A program made the translations under genes and the position numbers. The notes below the pieces were generated by a model. The model searched no databases and was not told the DNA's origin. It saw only the letters and a program-made list of their open reading frames with translations. A stretch of DNA of 64,000 bases, taken from assembly GCA_017302635.1 (NCBI GenBank), contig JAFLCX010000002.1:737193-801192 (forward strand), given 5' to 3'. Positions 38,208 through 50,400 of this stretch are shown in pieces; position 1 is the first letter of the stretch; every line of letters begins with the position of its first letter. The stretch is from Hyphomicrobiales bacterium (GTDB lineage Bacteria > Pseudomonadota > Alphaproteobacteria > Rhizobiales > Beijerinckiaceae).

Positions 38208-39017
38208 ATGGCTGATTCTGATCTGGTCCGCGTGCGCACATTGTTCATTTCCGACACTCATCTCGGAACGACTGGATGTCAGGCGCGGCTGTTGCTGGAG
38301 TTTCTCAAGGAATACGATGCCGATACGATCTATTTGGTCGGGGATATTGTTGATGGCTGGCGTCTGAAATCCGGCTGGTACTGGCCACAGGAACAGAATG
38401 ATGTGGTCCAGAAACTGTTGCGCAAGGTGCGCAAGGGTTCCCGCCTGATCTACATCCCCGGCAACCACGACGAATTCTTGCGCGATTTTCTCGGGATTGC
38501 CTTCGGGAGCATCGAGATCGCCAATCGCGCCGTCCATCGCGGTGCTGACGGGCGAGATTATCTCGTGATGCATGGCGATGAGTTTGATGTCGTGGTCGCG
38601 CATGCGCGCTGGCTCGCGCTCCTCGGAGACTGGGCCTACGAATTCGCACTCTGGAGCAACGGCATCGTCAATCACGCGCGCAGGCGGCTTGGACTGCCCT
38701 ATTGGTCGCTCTCGGCCTGGGCGAAACTGAAGGTCAAGAACGCTGTCAATTACATCGGCAATTTCGAGAGTTTTCTGGCGGCGGAAGCGCGGGAAAATCA
38801 GGCAGCGGGTGTGATCTGCGGCCATATCCACCATGCAGCGGATCGCGAGATCGAAGGAATCCGATATATGAATTGCGGTGATTGGGTGGAAAGCTGCACG
38901 GCGATATCAGAGGATTATGACGGCACATTCCGCATTATTCGCTTTTCCGAAGAGATACGCGAGAAGGCCCGCGCCGCCCGTCCGAATGCCGCTCTTGCAC
39001 CTGCAAAGGCTGCATGA
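38208..39017 (+). CDS. plcP: PlcP-like phospholipase C / LpxH-like metallophosphoesterase
   Basis: This 269-residue calcineurin-like phosphoesterase has all metal motifs: LFISDTHLG, LVGDIVDGWR, GNHDE, HGDEFD and GHIHHA. It is usually annotated as UDP-2,3-diacylglucosamine diphosphatase, but it closely follows the Sinorhizobium PlcP pattern (GWYWPQEQNDVVQKLLRK, NHARRRLGLPYWSLSAWAK, NCGDWVESCTA). PlcP degrades phosphatidylcholine and phosphatidylethanolamine to diacylglycerol under phosphate starvation. Starts at ATG 38208 (AAAGGGG upstream) or 38187. It overlaps the glycosyltransferase gene by 4 nt. Confidence 0.82.
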   Translation: MADSDLVRVRTLFISDTHLGTTGCQARLLLEFLKEYDADTIYLVGDIVDGWRLKSGWYWPQEQNDVVQKLLRKVRKGSRLIYIPGNHDEFLRDFLGIAFGSIEIANRAVHRGADGRDYLVMHGDEFDVVVAHARWLALLGDWAYEFALWSNGIVNHARRRLGLPYWSLSAWAKLKVKNAVNYIGNFESFLAAEARENQAAGVICGHIHHAADREIEGIRYMNCGDWVESCTAISEDYDGTFRIIRFSEEIREKARAARPNAALAPAKAA

Positions 39018-40060
39018 TGAAAGTCCTGATCGCAAGCGACGCCTGGGAACCGCAGATCAACGGAGTTGTCCGCACTCTCCAGAAATTGCGCGAACTCGGC
39101 CCTTCCGTAGGTCTCGACCTGCATTTCGTGACGCCTGATCGGTTCCCGACATTGCCGATGCCGGGATACCCGGAAATCCGCCTCGCCTTGTTGAGGCCGG
39201 GTGCCTTTGCCCGTGAATTCAACCGGATCAGGCCGGATATCGTGCATGTCGCGACGGAGGGACCTGTCGGATTGGCGGCTCGGCAGACAGCCCTGAAACA
39301 GGGTGTGCCCCTCACGACCAGCTATCACACACGGTTTCCGGAATATCTCGCCGCTCGCCTTCCGGTCCCGCCGCGCTGGAGTTACGGCGCCTTGCGGTGG
39401 TTTCACAATGCAGCGGATGCGATCCTTGTCTCGACGCCCTCGCTCGAGCTGGAATTGCGCCAGAAGGGCTTCGGCCCGCTCCGCCGCTGGTCCCGCGGGG
39501 TGGATCTGGCGCAATATTGGCCACGCACGGCCTCGACGGTGGATTGGCCACGGCCTGTTTTCCTCAATGTCGGCCGCGTTGCAGTCGAGAAGAACCTCGA
39601 GGCCTTTCTGTCGCTTGATCTCCCGGGCACCAAGGTCATCGTGGGAGACGGGCCGCAGCGCGCTGAACTCGAAGCCCGTTTCCCCGATGCCGTTTTCCTC
39701 GGCGCACGAACCGGAGAGGAACTTGCGGAAATCTACCGGCAGGCGGATATCTTCGTCTTCCCCAGCCAGACCGACACCTTCGGCGTGGTCATTCTGGAAG
39801 CGCTGGCATCCGGCCTGCCCGTGGCCGCCTATCCAGTGATGGGGCCGATTGATGTGCTGGGCGGCACGGGTGCCGGAGCGCTGTCGGATGATCTGCGCAT
39901 GGCAGCCATGGCTGCGCTCACGATCAGTCAGGAAGCGTGCCTCGCTCTCGCCCGGACCTATGACTGGCATGCTTCCGTCATCCAGTTCCGGGATGCCCTG
40001 CAAGAAACACTCGCGGTTCGGCAGGCCGGATTGGGGGCAGGCCGCCGCCACGTCGCGTGA
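39014..40060 (+). CDS. agt: GT4 glycosyltransferase, Agt-like (diacylglycerol glycosylation)
   Basis: This 348-residue GT-B glycosyltransferase begins MKVLIASDAWEPQINGVVRTL and has HVATEGPVGLAAR, TTSYHTRFPEYLAARLP, WSRGVDLAQYWP and a C-terminal FPSQTDTFGVVILEALASGLP nucleotide-sugar site. These match the Agt/SqdX-like group, in which Agt adds a sugar to diacylglycerol to make phosphorus-free glycolipids. Coupling to plcP by ATGA reproduces the plcP-agt pair known from phosphate-starved alphaproteobacteria. The sugar donor cannot be told from sequence. Confidence 0.8.
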   Translation: MMKVLIASDAWEPQINGVVRTLQKLRELGPSVGLDLHFVTPDRFPTLPMPGYPEIRLALLRPGAFAREFNRIRPDIVHVATEGPVGLAARQTALKQGVPLTTSYHTRFPEYLAARLPVPPRWSYGALRWFHNAADAILVSTPSLELELRQKGFGPLRRWSRGVDLAQYWPRTASTVDWPRPVFLNVGRVAVEKNLEAFLSLDLPGTKVIVGDGPQRAELEARFPDAVFLGARTGEELAEIYRQADIFVFPSQTDTFGVVILEALASGLPVAAYPVMGPIDVLGGTGAGALSDDLRMAAMAALTISQEACLALARTYDWHASVIQFRDALQETLAVRQAGLGAGRRHVA

Positions 40061-40205
40061 CGCTTCTGTATCCGCCTGTTCGGAACCGGAGAGTTTATTT
40101 GCACCACAATCCAGAGGGCGAAACCGATGAGCGCGATGATCCGAAAGGTGAGGTCCGTTCGGCGTGAGCCTTGCCTTTCATCACTCTCGGCCCAGATGGA
40201 GGCCG

Positions 40206-40448
40206 ATGATTGCGAATATGCTGGATTTGATGGCTCTTTTTTCGGCGTTGGCTGCGGCATTTCTGTGGTTCAGGGCCAGCAGCGTGTTCGTGAGGCGTGT
40301 GCAGAAGAACGAGGCGATCAACTCGCTTGATCTGAACCGCATTGTGACCGCGATCAATCGAACACAAGCGCTCAACCGTCGGGCTGCATTGGCGACAGCG
40401 CTCTCTGCGCTCGCCATCGCGCTCAAACTGGCGCATGGCATGCTTTGA
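40206..40448 (+). CDS. Small single-pass membrane protein of unknown function
   Basis: This 80-residue protein has an N-terminal hydrophobic helix (MLDLMALFSALAAAFLWFRASS), a polar middle with QKNEAINSLDLNRIVTAINRTQALNRR, and a second hydrophobic stretch (AALATALSALAIALKLA). GGAGG lies close upstream of the ATG. Similar small proteins occur in Hyphomicrobiales but have no known role. The start (40206 or 40218) is uncertain. Confidence 0.55.
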   Translation: MIANMLDLMALFSALAAAFLWFRASSVFVRRVQKNEAINSLDLNRIVTAINRTQALNRRAALATALSALAIALKLAHGML

Positions 40449-41406
40449 TCCGCATCCGAATGCGCATTGGTGCCCCTGTCTGCACCGTAATATTATTGAA
40501 AAATATAGGAAATTTTTAAAATCTTTGGTGCGAACCCACAAAACAACCCACACTTATTGAATTGGATAACTTTAAGATCAGCACCGCCTAAGCTAACAAA
40601 TTACGGTCCTTCCCGGCGGCTTCGATGTTTGGCCTTTGATGGCATGGAGGTAGCGCAGATCAGCGGCGGCGGGATCCGCACTAATTTGGGACGAGATCGA
40701 CGACAGCAGAGCCTCGATCCATGCGTCAATTGTTGAGGGCTTTGTAGAAAACCTTTTCAAGGATTTGTACGATAGCGGCGGAGCCGCGTTTCGCTGATAT
40801 AAGGGATCGGCGCAGCGGCGTCCGACGCCGTAAAAGTCACGCGGTCGATAGTTGTCAGTCGCACGCTCTTTGACTATCAAGCATGTGCTCACTGCGTGAG
40901 CAGAGCCGCTCCCAGCGCGCCCGAGATCGCCACCCGCAAGGTTGGCGGATGGCCCATCCCATGTGGATGGTGCTCCATCGGCTGAAGGACGCAGCGGCGT
41001 AGTCACCGAGGAGGGTCTAATTCCCCTGCCTTTGGTATCGGCGAGCGCATTCCCGGTATTTTCAGGAGTCATCGCCGGAGGCTTCGCGGGTTTTGCCGTG
41101 TTGCTTCGGTCCCGGCTGTTGTCACCAGATTTTGCCACGCGATCCGTTGCAAACTTGGCATTTGGCCAGCATGTGACCGTCGCGCTGACGGAATGCGGTC
41201 TGCGACCATTGTCGTTTTCCAAATGACGCGAGCGCCGCAGCATCCGTTGTGCGGTTTTGCGGGCATCCCCTAGGCCGGATTTCCAACGACGACAACCGCC
41301 GCCACTCGGGAATTTACCGCAATCCGAAACAAAATTGTGGCGCGTTCGCAAAGAGATCGATAAGAACTTGTTTAGGAATTGTTAAGAACGTCTGAGGGGG
41401 CGGTCT
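40449..41406. other. 958-bp intergenic region before the RTX island
   Basis: No convincing gene is seen here. The first part (about 40485-40600) is AT-rich compared with its surroundings; the rest has open frames on both strands that resemble no family. A 17-bp inverted repeat, TGCTCAC-TGC-GTGAGCA, lies at 40886-40902. The last 40 nt give the giant gene its leader, with GAGGGGGCGG as ribosome binding site. The region could be a former mobile-element site or a long regulatory leader. Confidence 0.5.
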
Positions 41407-44400
41407 ATGTCGTCGACGCAGGAAATCATTCGGAAATTGCTGGTTGGAACTGACAACGACGACGTGTTCCGTACAGGAAGCGCCGCAGACGAGATTCGAG
41501 CCGGCAAAGGCAATGATCGTATCGATTCCGGGAACGGCGATGATCTTGTACTCGCAGGTGAAGGCAACGATGTCGTCAATGCCGGAAACGGCAACGATGT
41601 CGTCTTCGGCGGTGAAGGCAATGACACGATTGATGGCGGCAATGGCGACGACCGTCTTCTCGGAGAAGCCGGCGCTGATGTGATCAGTGGCGGGAATGGC
41701 AACGACGAGATCGATGGTGGCAGCGATGATGACCGCCTGACGGGTGGCAATGGGAATGACCTGATTCTGGGCGGTGCCGGTGCCGACATCCTTGATGGCG
41801 GTAACGGAAATGACAATCTGGATGGCGGTGCCGGGAGTGACAATGTTTCGGGCGGGTCTGGCAACGATCGCCTGATCTTTGATCACACCAGCAATGCCGG
41901 CGGTGTCGATGTCTATTCCGGCGGATCGGGGAACGATTCCCTGGTGCTCCGGGTCTCGGGCGAGACGGCTGCTTCAGCGGCATTTCAGTCGCAACTTGCG
42001 GCGCTGACTGGGCAGATAGCAGCGCGCGGAACAGGCAACGGCAGCTTTGCGAGCCTCGGGCTGACCGTCAGCTCCGTTGAGAGCGTCACGGTTGAGATCG
42101 TCGGAGGGGGCTCCAATGGTGCTCCGACCGGCACGCCCAACGCTGTCCTCGCTCCGGGCACGGAGGACAATGTCTACACGGTTTTGAAGAGCGCCCTCTT
42201 GCAGGGCATTTCTGATCCCGATGGTGATCCGTTGACGATCACCGGATTGACTGTTTCCGGTGGCGGCATTGTCACCGACAACGGCGGGTCGTTTTCCATC
42301 ACGATGCCGCCGAATTTCAACGGCTCGGTCACGTTGAATTACAATGTCAGCGATGGTCGCGGCCACGTCCTGCCCGCCTCGCAGGCTTTCACGATTACCT
42401 CGGTGAATGATGGTCCGACCGGTCCTGCAACGGGCACGCTTTCGGACGGGACGGAAGATGTCGCGCGTCCGATCACGGCGGCGGAGCTTCTCGCGGGCTT
42501 CTCGGATGTGGATGGCGGGACACTGTCGATCTCGACGATCTCGGCCACGAACGGGACGATCACCGGCGACGCGGCGAGCGGCTACACGTTCACGCCGGCG
42601 GCCAATTACAACGGTCCGGTGACGCTGAGCTACACGGTGATTGACGGGCAGGGCGGCAGCGTCGATGCGACGCGCACGTTCAGCCTCGCCTCGGTGAACG
42701 ATGGTCCGACCGGCCCCGCAACGGGCACACTGGCGGACGGGACGGAAGATGTCGCGCGTCCGATCGCGGCGGCGGAGCTTCTCGCGGGCTTCTCGGATGT
42801 GGATGGCGGCACGCTGTCGATCTCGACGATCTCGGCCACGAACGGGACGATCACCGGCGACGCGGCGAGCGGCTACACGTTCACGCCGGCGGCCAATTAC
42901 AACGGTCCGGTGACGCTGAGCTACACGGTGATTGACGGGCAGGGCGGCAGCGTCGATGCGACGCGCACGTTCAGCCTCGCCTCGGTGAATGATGGTCCGA
43001 CCGGCCCTGCAACGGGCACGCTGGCGGACGGGACGGAGGATATCGCGCGCGGGATCACGGCGGCGGAGCTTCTCGCGGGCTTCTCGGATGTGGATGGCGG
43101 CACGCTGTCGATCTCGACGATCTCGGCCACGAACGGGACGATTACGGGCGACGCGGCGAGCGGCTACACGTTCACGCCGGCGGCCAATTACAACGGCCCG
43201 GTGACACTGAGCTACACGGTGATTGACGGGCAGGGCGGCAGCGTCGATGCGACGCGCACGTTCAGCCTCGCCTCGGTGAATGATGGTCCGACCGGCCCTG
43301 CAACGGGCACGCTGGCGGACGGGACGGAGGATATCGCGCGCGGGATCACGGCGGCGGAGCTTCTCGCGGGCTTCTCGGATGTGGATGGCGGCACGCTGTC
43401 GATCTCGACGATCTCGGCCACGAACGGGACGATTACGGGCGACGCGGCGAGCGGCTACACGTTCACGCCGGCGGCCAATTACAACGGCCCGGTGACACTG
43501 AGCTACACGGTGATTGACGGGCAGGGCGGCAGCGTCGATGCGACGCGCACGTTCAGCCTCGCCTCGGTGAATGATGCGCCCGAGCAGTTGGTCTTCAGCG
43601 CCGACATCGTTGTTGAAGGCGCGAACGTTGTTCCTGCTGATTCCGAGGGTGCAGTCATCGGTGTGATGTCCGGTGTTGATCCGGATGGCGGGGCACTCAA
43701 CTATTCTGTCGTCAACGACACTCGTTTCATCGTTGAGGGCAATGTCATCCGTCTGGCGCCCGGAGTTTCCCTGTCCGAAACAGCGGGTCCGATCGCTATC
43801 GAAATTGCTGCGACAGATGCCGGAAACGCCTCGACCAACATCACGGTCAACCTCGTTGTTCTGAGCGATGTCGGGGGAAATGCTCACGATGGCTATATCG
43901 CCGGAGCCACTGTCTTCCGCGATGCCGATAACGATGGCGTTCTCGACTCGAATGAGGCGCGGACAACTACCGATGCCGACGGAAATTTCCGGCTTTTCGG
44001 CGGCTCTGGGCCGCTTGTTCTGACCGGAGGCACCGATATCTCGACGGGCTTGGCGTTTGCAGGGATCATGCGCGCCCCGTCCGGATCGACCGTTGTTTCG
44101 CCACTGACGACCTTGGTCGCCGCGGTTCTGGATGCCAATCCGACGACAACGCTCGAGGCGGCGAACAGCACGGTTCTTTCGGCTCTGGGGCTTCCTGCCA
44201 ATATCGACCTCAAGAGCTATGATCCGATTGCCGCATCGCTCTCCAGCGATCCGGCCGTGAGTGGTGCCGGCGCGCAAGCCATTGCCGCCGCCGTGCAAAT
44301 TCAAAGCACGATCGTTCAGGCTTCGGCAGTGATTGATGGCGCTTCGGGTGCCGCGGCGACAACTGCGATCATTCAGAATGCGGTTGTTGGCCAGTTGGCC

Positions 44401-47400
44401 GCCCAGATTGTCGGTGCGGGATCCAACCCGATTGATCTATCGAATACAGCACTCCTTTCGAACGTGCTGACCAGCGCAGCGCAACAGGTTTCAACGGAAG
44501 TCCCCGCCGCGGCAGTCAATACCAGCGCGGTGACCGCCGTGGTGGCGGACGTCGTGCAGGTCATTGCCGCAGGCAATACGTTTATCGACAGTGCCGCCTC
44601 GACCAATTCCGGAACCGATCTCCTGCTTGCGCTCGCGCAGGCGGGCGCCGTCGCCCAGAATGAGTCGACCGCTGCGTTGTCCAATGCAGGCCAGACGGGC
44701 AATTCCGGAACCATTGTCAGCGATTTCACCGGTACGAATCTCGAAAACAACATCAATTCCCAGGCGACCGGCGACGTCATCGGCCCGAATGCCGGCGATA
44801 CGATCAATGGCACCGCCGGAGCGGATACGTTGTTCGGCTATGGCGGCAACGACACGCTGAACGGTCTTGGCGCCAACGATTTGCTCGATGGTGGCGAGGG
44901 TGACGACGTTCTGGATGGTGGCGACGGCAACGACACGTTGATCGGCGGAACCGGCAACGATGTGATCCGGACCGGCAACAATATTGGCGGGTTTGGCGGT
45001 GTTGACAATGTCAACTCGGGAGCCGGCAACGATACGATCGATTTCGTCGGCGGCACGACCGGCTTTTTCGAGCTGCGCTACGACCACGCTTTGACCGGGA
45101 TCGATGCCACGATCGGGAATGACACAGGCACCATCGTCGAGCGTGGGGGGATCGGCACCGATACGCTTCAGAACCTCAATGTCATCAACGGTGATATCGG
45201 CGGCGTTCAGATTTTTGGGACGGCCCAGGGCGATACGTTCACGATCAACCAGACCGACGTTTCCGATACGGTGAACGTTCGCGCCGGTGGCGGCAATGAC
45301 ACCATCACGAATACCGGAACGGGCTTTGTGCGTGCTGATTATCGGGGTGCGACCACAGGCATCACGGTCAATCTCAGCCTGGCATCCGGTCAGGTGATCA
45401 ATGATGGCTTTGGCGGCACCGATACGCTCGTCGGCGTGACCGAGATTGGCGGGACATTCCAGACGGATAGCTTCATCGGCTCGTCTGGAAATGACCGGTT
45501 CCGCCCTTATGGCGGCAACGATACGATTGACGGCGGGGCGGGCTTTGACCGTGTCCGGTATGATCGTCCTGAGATTTCCGGCCTGAACGTCAATTTGACG
45601 ACAGGCATTGTCACCGGGACGTTCAGCGGTGCTGCTTTCACGCAGACGCTCACATCGATCGAATATATTCGCGGTTCGTTTGGTAACGACATCATCAAGG
45701 GCTCTATCGCTTCCGAGCGTTTTGACGGGCGTGGCGGCAACGACGTTTTCGTCTACACCGGCGGTAACGACGTCATCACCGACTTCCAGGCCGGTGCTGC
45801 CTCTGCGAGCCAGATCAATGTCGGAGCCTTCGGCAGCATCAATTCCTTTGCTGCTCTTCAGGCGATCGCATCGCAGGTTGGGGCCAATACGGTCCTGACT
45901 TTCTCGCCCGGCAATACGCTGACCCTGAACAACGTGACCCTTTCGACGTTGAACGAAGGCGACTTCATTTTCGGCAATGGCGGACTTTTGCTGAACGGGA
46001 CAGCGGTCAATGACACGTTGAATGGCACGCCGGGCAATGACGTCATCAATGGCTTCGACGGATCGGACACGATCAACGCCGGTGATGGCGACGACGTCAT
46101 CAATGCCGGCAGCAATGTGGGTGGCGTGACTGGATTCGATAATATCCGCTCGGGCGGAGGAAACGACCAGATCAGCTTTATCTCGGCCGGGACCGGTTAT
46201 TTCGAGCTGATTTATGATTACGCCGCCCAGGGGATCGATGTTTCAATCAACGGCGCAAGCGGAACGGTTACGGAACTCGGTGGTATCGGGACCGATACAC
46301 TCCTCAATCTTGATCAGATCGATGGCAACATCGGAGGATTGGGGATTACCGGCAGCTCCATGGCGGATACTTTCACCGTCTCGCTGTCGGATGCCACGGA
46401 TTTCCTGCAAGTCAGGGCTGGGGCTGGAAACGACTCCATCGTCAACAATGGTGTCGGGTTTGTGCGGGCCGACTACCGCAGCTCGGCCTCCGGCATCAAT
46501 GTCAATCTGGGCCTTGCGAGCGGTCAGGTTATCAATGACGGCTTCGGGAACACCGACACGCTGGTCAACGTCCAGGAGATCAGCGGATCCAACCATGCGG
46601 ACACGATTATCGGCTCGAGCGGGAATGATCGCTTCATCCTCAACGGTGGCAACGACACCGTCGATGGCGGTGCCGGGTTTGACCGGGTGCGATACGATCG
46701 GCCGGGCTTTGCGGACCTCAACGTCGATCTGACGACAGGTGTCGCGACCGGAACCTGGAACGGAGCGCAATTCACGCACACGCTTGCTTCCATTGAGCAT
46801 ATCCGTGGCACCTCCGGAAATGACACCATTCGGGGTTCAGTCGCGAGCGAACGCTTCGAAGGGCGCGGCGGCAACGACCTTTTTGTCTTCAATGGCGGCA
46901 ATGATGTCATTTCCGATTTTTCGGCAGGCCCTGGCCTGGGTGACCGGATCGACCTCACGGATTTCCCGGACGTTCGCAACCTTGCCAATGTGATGGCTAT
47001 CGCCAGCCAGCAGGGCACCGATACAGTTCTGAGCTTCAGTGGCGGGCACAGTCTCACCTTGAGCAACATTGCGATGGGAAGCCTGACTGCAGACGACTTT
47101 ATCTTCTCCACTGTGGGTCAGGTCATCAACGGAACTGCCGGCAACGATACGCTGAACGGGACGGCCTTCGACGATACGTTCAATGCCGGTGCGGGCAATG
47201 ACACGATCAATGCCGATGCCGGCAATGATTTCATCAATCCGGGCGACAATGCTGCAGGTGGGTTCGACAACATCACCTCCGGTTCCGGCAACGATACGAT
47301 CAGTTTCCAGGATGCGGTGACTGGCTTTTTCGAGCTACGCTACAATAATCATGCCATCAACGGCATCAATGCCGTCATCAATGGGGCCAATGGCACCGTC

Positions 47401-50400
47401 ACTGAAATTGGTGGGATTGGTGTCGACACCTTAACAAACCTCGACAAGATCAATGGTGCCATAGGCGGTCTGAGCATCGTAGGAACGTCGCAGAGCGATA
47501 GCTTCAGCGTGACCGCCTCCGACACCACTGACGCTTTCTATGTCTTTGCCGGCGGTGGCAACGATACGATTGCATTGAACGGCCCTGGGTTCCTGCGGGC
47601 TGATTACCGCAATGCCGGTGCCGGCATCACAGCCAATCTGAGCCTGGCCACCGGGCAGGTGATCAACGACGGGTTCGGCGGGACAGACACCCTTATCGGT
47701 ATCACTGAACTTGGCGGCACAAATTTTGCCGATAACATCACCGGCTCCAGCGGCAATGACAGCTTCCGCACGTATGGCGGCAACGATACCATCAATGGTG
47801 GCGCCGGATTCGACCGGGCCCGTTATGATCGCAACGAAATCACGGGACTGAACGTCAATCTGAGCACAGGAACGGCGACCGGCTCCTGGAGCGGCGCGGC
47901 CTTTACCCACTCCCTGACATCGATCGAGCATGTCCGGGGATCTTTCGGTAACGACATCATCACCGGTTCGGCGGCTTCAGAGCGTTTTGACGGTCGCGGC
48001 GGCAGCGATACGTTCATCTACAATGGCGGTTTGGACGTCATCACCGATTTCGTGGCCGGTGCCGCATCGGGTAGCCAGATCAATCTGGCAGCATTCCCGA
48101 CTGTGATCGACTTTGCCGCCCTGCAGGCGATTGCGAGCCAACAGGGTGCCAATACGGTCCTGACATTTTCGGCCGGCGACACTTTGACACTGAACAACGT
48201 CACCCTGGCAGCGCTGACGGCCGATGATTTTGTCTTCGCGACAGGCAGCAACACGATCAATGGGACGAGCGGGCCTGATCTCCTGAACGGAACGGCGGGC
48301 GCGGATATCATAAACGGGTTTGCCGGCAGCGATACCATCAACGCCGGCGCCGGCGATGACATCATCAATGCGGGCAGCAACAATAGCCCGGGCGGAGAGT
48401 TCGACACCATTCGCACGGGTAGCGGCAATGATACGATCAGTTTTGCCGGAGCGGGCGATGGCTTCTTCGACGTGCGCTATGATGACGGGCTGTCGCCCAA
48501 CGGGATCAACGCGACGATCAATGACCTGACCGGCACGATCGTGAAGAATGGTGGCGTGGGAACCGACACTCTGACGGATGTCGGCGTCATCAACGGCAAT
48601 ACGGGTGGATTGCAGATATTCGGCACGGCCACCGCCGACACTTTTGTGATCAATCAGGCCCAATCGTCCGATTTTGTCGCCATTCGGCCCGGTGGCGGCA
48701 ATGACACGATCACGAACAATGGCGTCGGGTTTGTGCGCGTCGAGTATCGGGAGGCGCTTGGCGGTGTCAGCATCAATCTGTCCCTCGCTTCGGGACAGGT
48801 CATCAATGACGGTTCCGGTGGTACGGATACGCTGGTTGGCGTTCAGGAGGTCGGAGGCTCAACCGGTTTTGCCGATACCATCATTGGCTCATCCGGCAAT
48901 GATCGCTTCCGGATGTTTGGTGGCAATGACACCGTCGATGGCGGTGCCGGTTTTGACCGCGTTCGGTATGACAGAAGTGAATTCGGCAATCTGGTAGTGA
49001 ACCTCACCACCGGTTCTGCGTTCGGCACCTATTCCAATGTCGCATTTACCCATACGCTCACGTCGATCGAGCATGTCCGCGCCAGCTTCGGCAATGACAT
49101 CCTGATCGGTTCGACGGCTTCGGAAAATTGGGAAGGCCGCAACGGCAGCGACACCTTCGTCTATAACGGGGGCACTGACGTTATTACCGATTTTTCTGCT
49201 GGAATCGGAGTAGGGGACGTTTTGAATCTCTCGAGCCTCTCGGGAGTTTCGTCAGCCAACATCCTGACCTTCGGCACCCAGGTTGGTGCGAACGCGGTGT
49301 TCGACTTTGGCAGCGGCAACACGGTCACTCTCAATAACGTGACCTTGGCCAATATGGTGGCGGATGATTTTTCGTTCACCGCCCCGGTCTACGCTACGCC
49401 CGGTGACGATGATCTGAGCCTGACAGCCGGCCCGGATTTCTTCTCGGCCGGAGCCGGAAACGACATCGTCCGCGGCCTTGGCAACAACGATACGATCTTC
49501 GGGAATACCGGCAACGACACGCTCTTTGGCGACGCAGGCTTTGACCATCTGGAAGGTGGCCCTGGCAACGACACCATCAACGGCGGGTCCGATACGGACG
49601 CTGCTCGTTTCACGGCCAATGGGGGTGCGACGGCCCGATACTCGACGAGTGTCGTCAACGACGTGATCAGTATCAATTTGACCGAGAACAACATCACTCA
49701 GACTGTCTTCCAGCTCACCCGATTGCCGAGTGGCGAATGGCAGGTTGTGGATGTGCGCCCCGGCTCCCCCGAGGGCACCGATATTCTCGCGACCGATGTC
49801 GAGACCATGATTGCCCAGATTGTGGGGCAGCCTCACAACATCCAGATTCCATTGCAGGTTCAGGTTTCGGATCCGCTTCTTCTTGGCTTGACCGCCCATG
49901 GCACGTATTTGGGTGATGTGCTTGATGCTCAGGCGCTGCGCCCCAGCCTTACCACAATGGATGCCGCGACGCTAAATGGCGGCTATGGCAACGATACGCT
50001 GACTGGACATGCGGGTTGGAATTTCCTCAATGGCGGTGAGGGGAACGATACGTTGATCGGAGGAGGGGGACTGGATTTCGCGCAGTACTCCATGACCATG
50101 TCGTCGACGAGCACGTTCTCCTATTCAGTGGTGAACTCGAATCTCTTCCGTGTGAACCTTGTCGAACAAGGCGGTGGAACGACGCCCGTTTTCGAGATGG
50201 AGCGCTTGGCTAATGGCGGCTGGCAGGTGACCGACTTGAGATCTGGGTCGCCTTTGGGCGTTGATCAGCTCGCGCCTGACATTGAAAACATCCAGTTCCA
50301 GGGGGTGCACGACCCCATGAGCGGTCCGCCGCCGGTAGGCCCGATGCCATTTCTGCAATTGGCCGTGCAAATCGACATGAGCAGTTCTATGCCTCCAAGC

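Noticed and set aside
39958..40260. A small minus-strand open frame with a hydrophobic stretch
   Set aside because: It overlaps the end of the glycosyltransferase gene and the start of the small membrane protein, and most of its sequence is Arg/Pro-rich.
40886..40902. Lux-box-like inverted repeat TGCTCAC-TGC-GTGAGCA
   Set aside because: No luxR or luxI gene is nearby and the repeat does not fit a known box well; recorded only as an inverted repeat.
40593..41351. A 252-residue open frame on the minus strand upstream of the giant RTX gene
   Set aside because: No domain, no good ribosome binding site and composition unlike the neighbouring genes. I could not match it to a transposase or resolvase, so it is kept as part of an unexplained region.
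42412..43575. Possible CRISPR-type regular repeats
   Set aside because: The repeats are 291 bp, contiguous and in frame with the protein; there are no short repeats with unique spacers and no cas genes.
41974..44304. A 776-residue open frame on the minus strand inside the giant RTX gene
   Set aside because: It is antisense to a well-supported repeat protein, its sequence is Arg-rich and repeats with the same 291-bp period, and it has no recognisable domain. High GC content and repeats explain the open frame.
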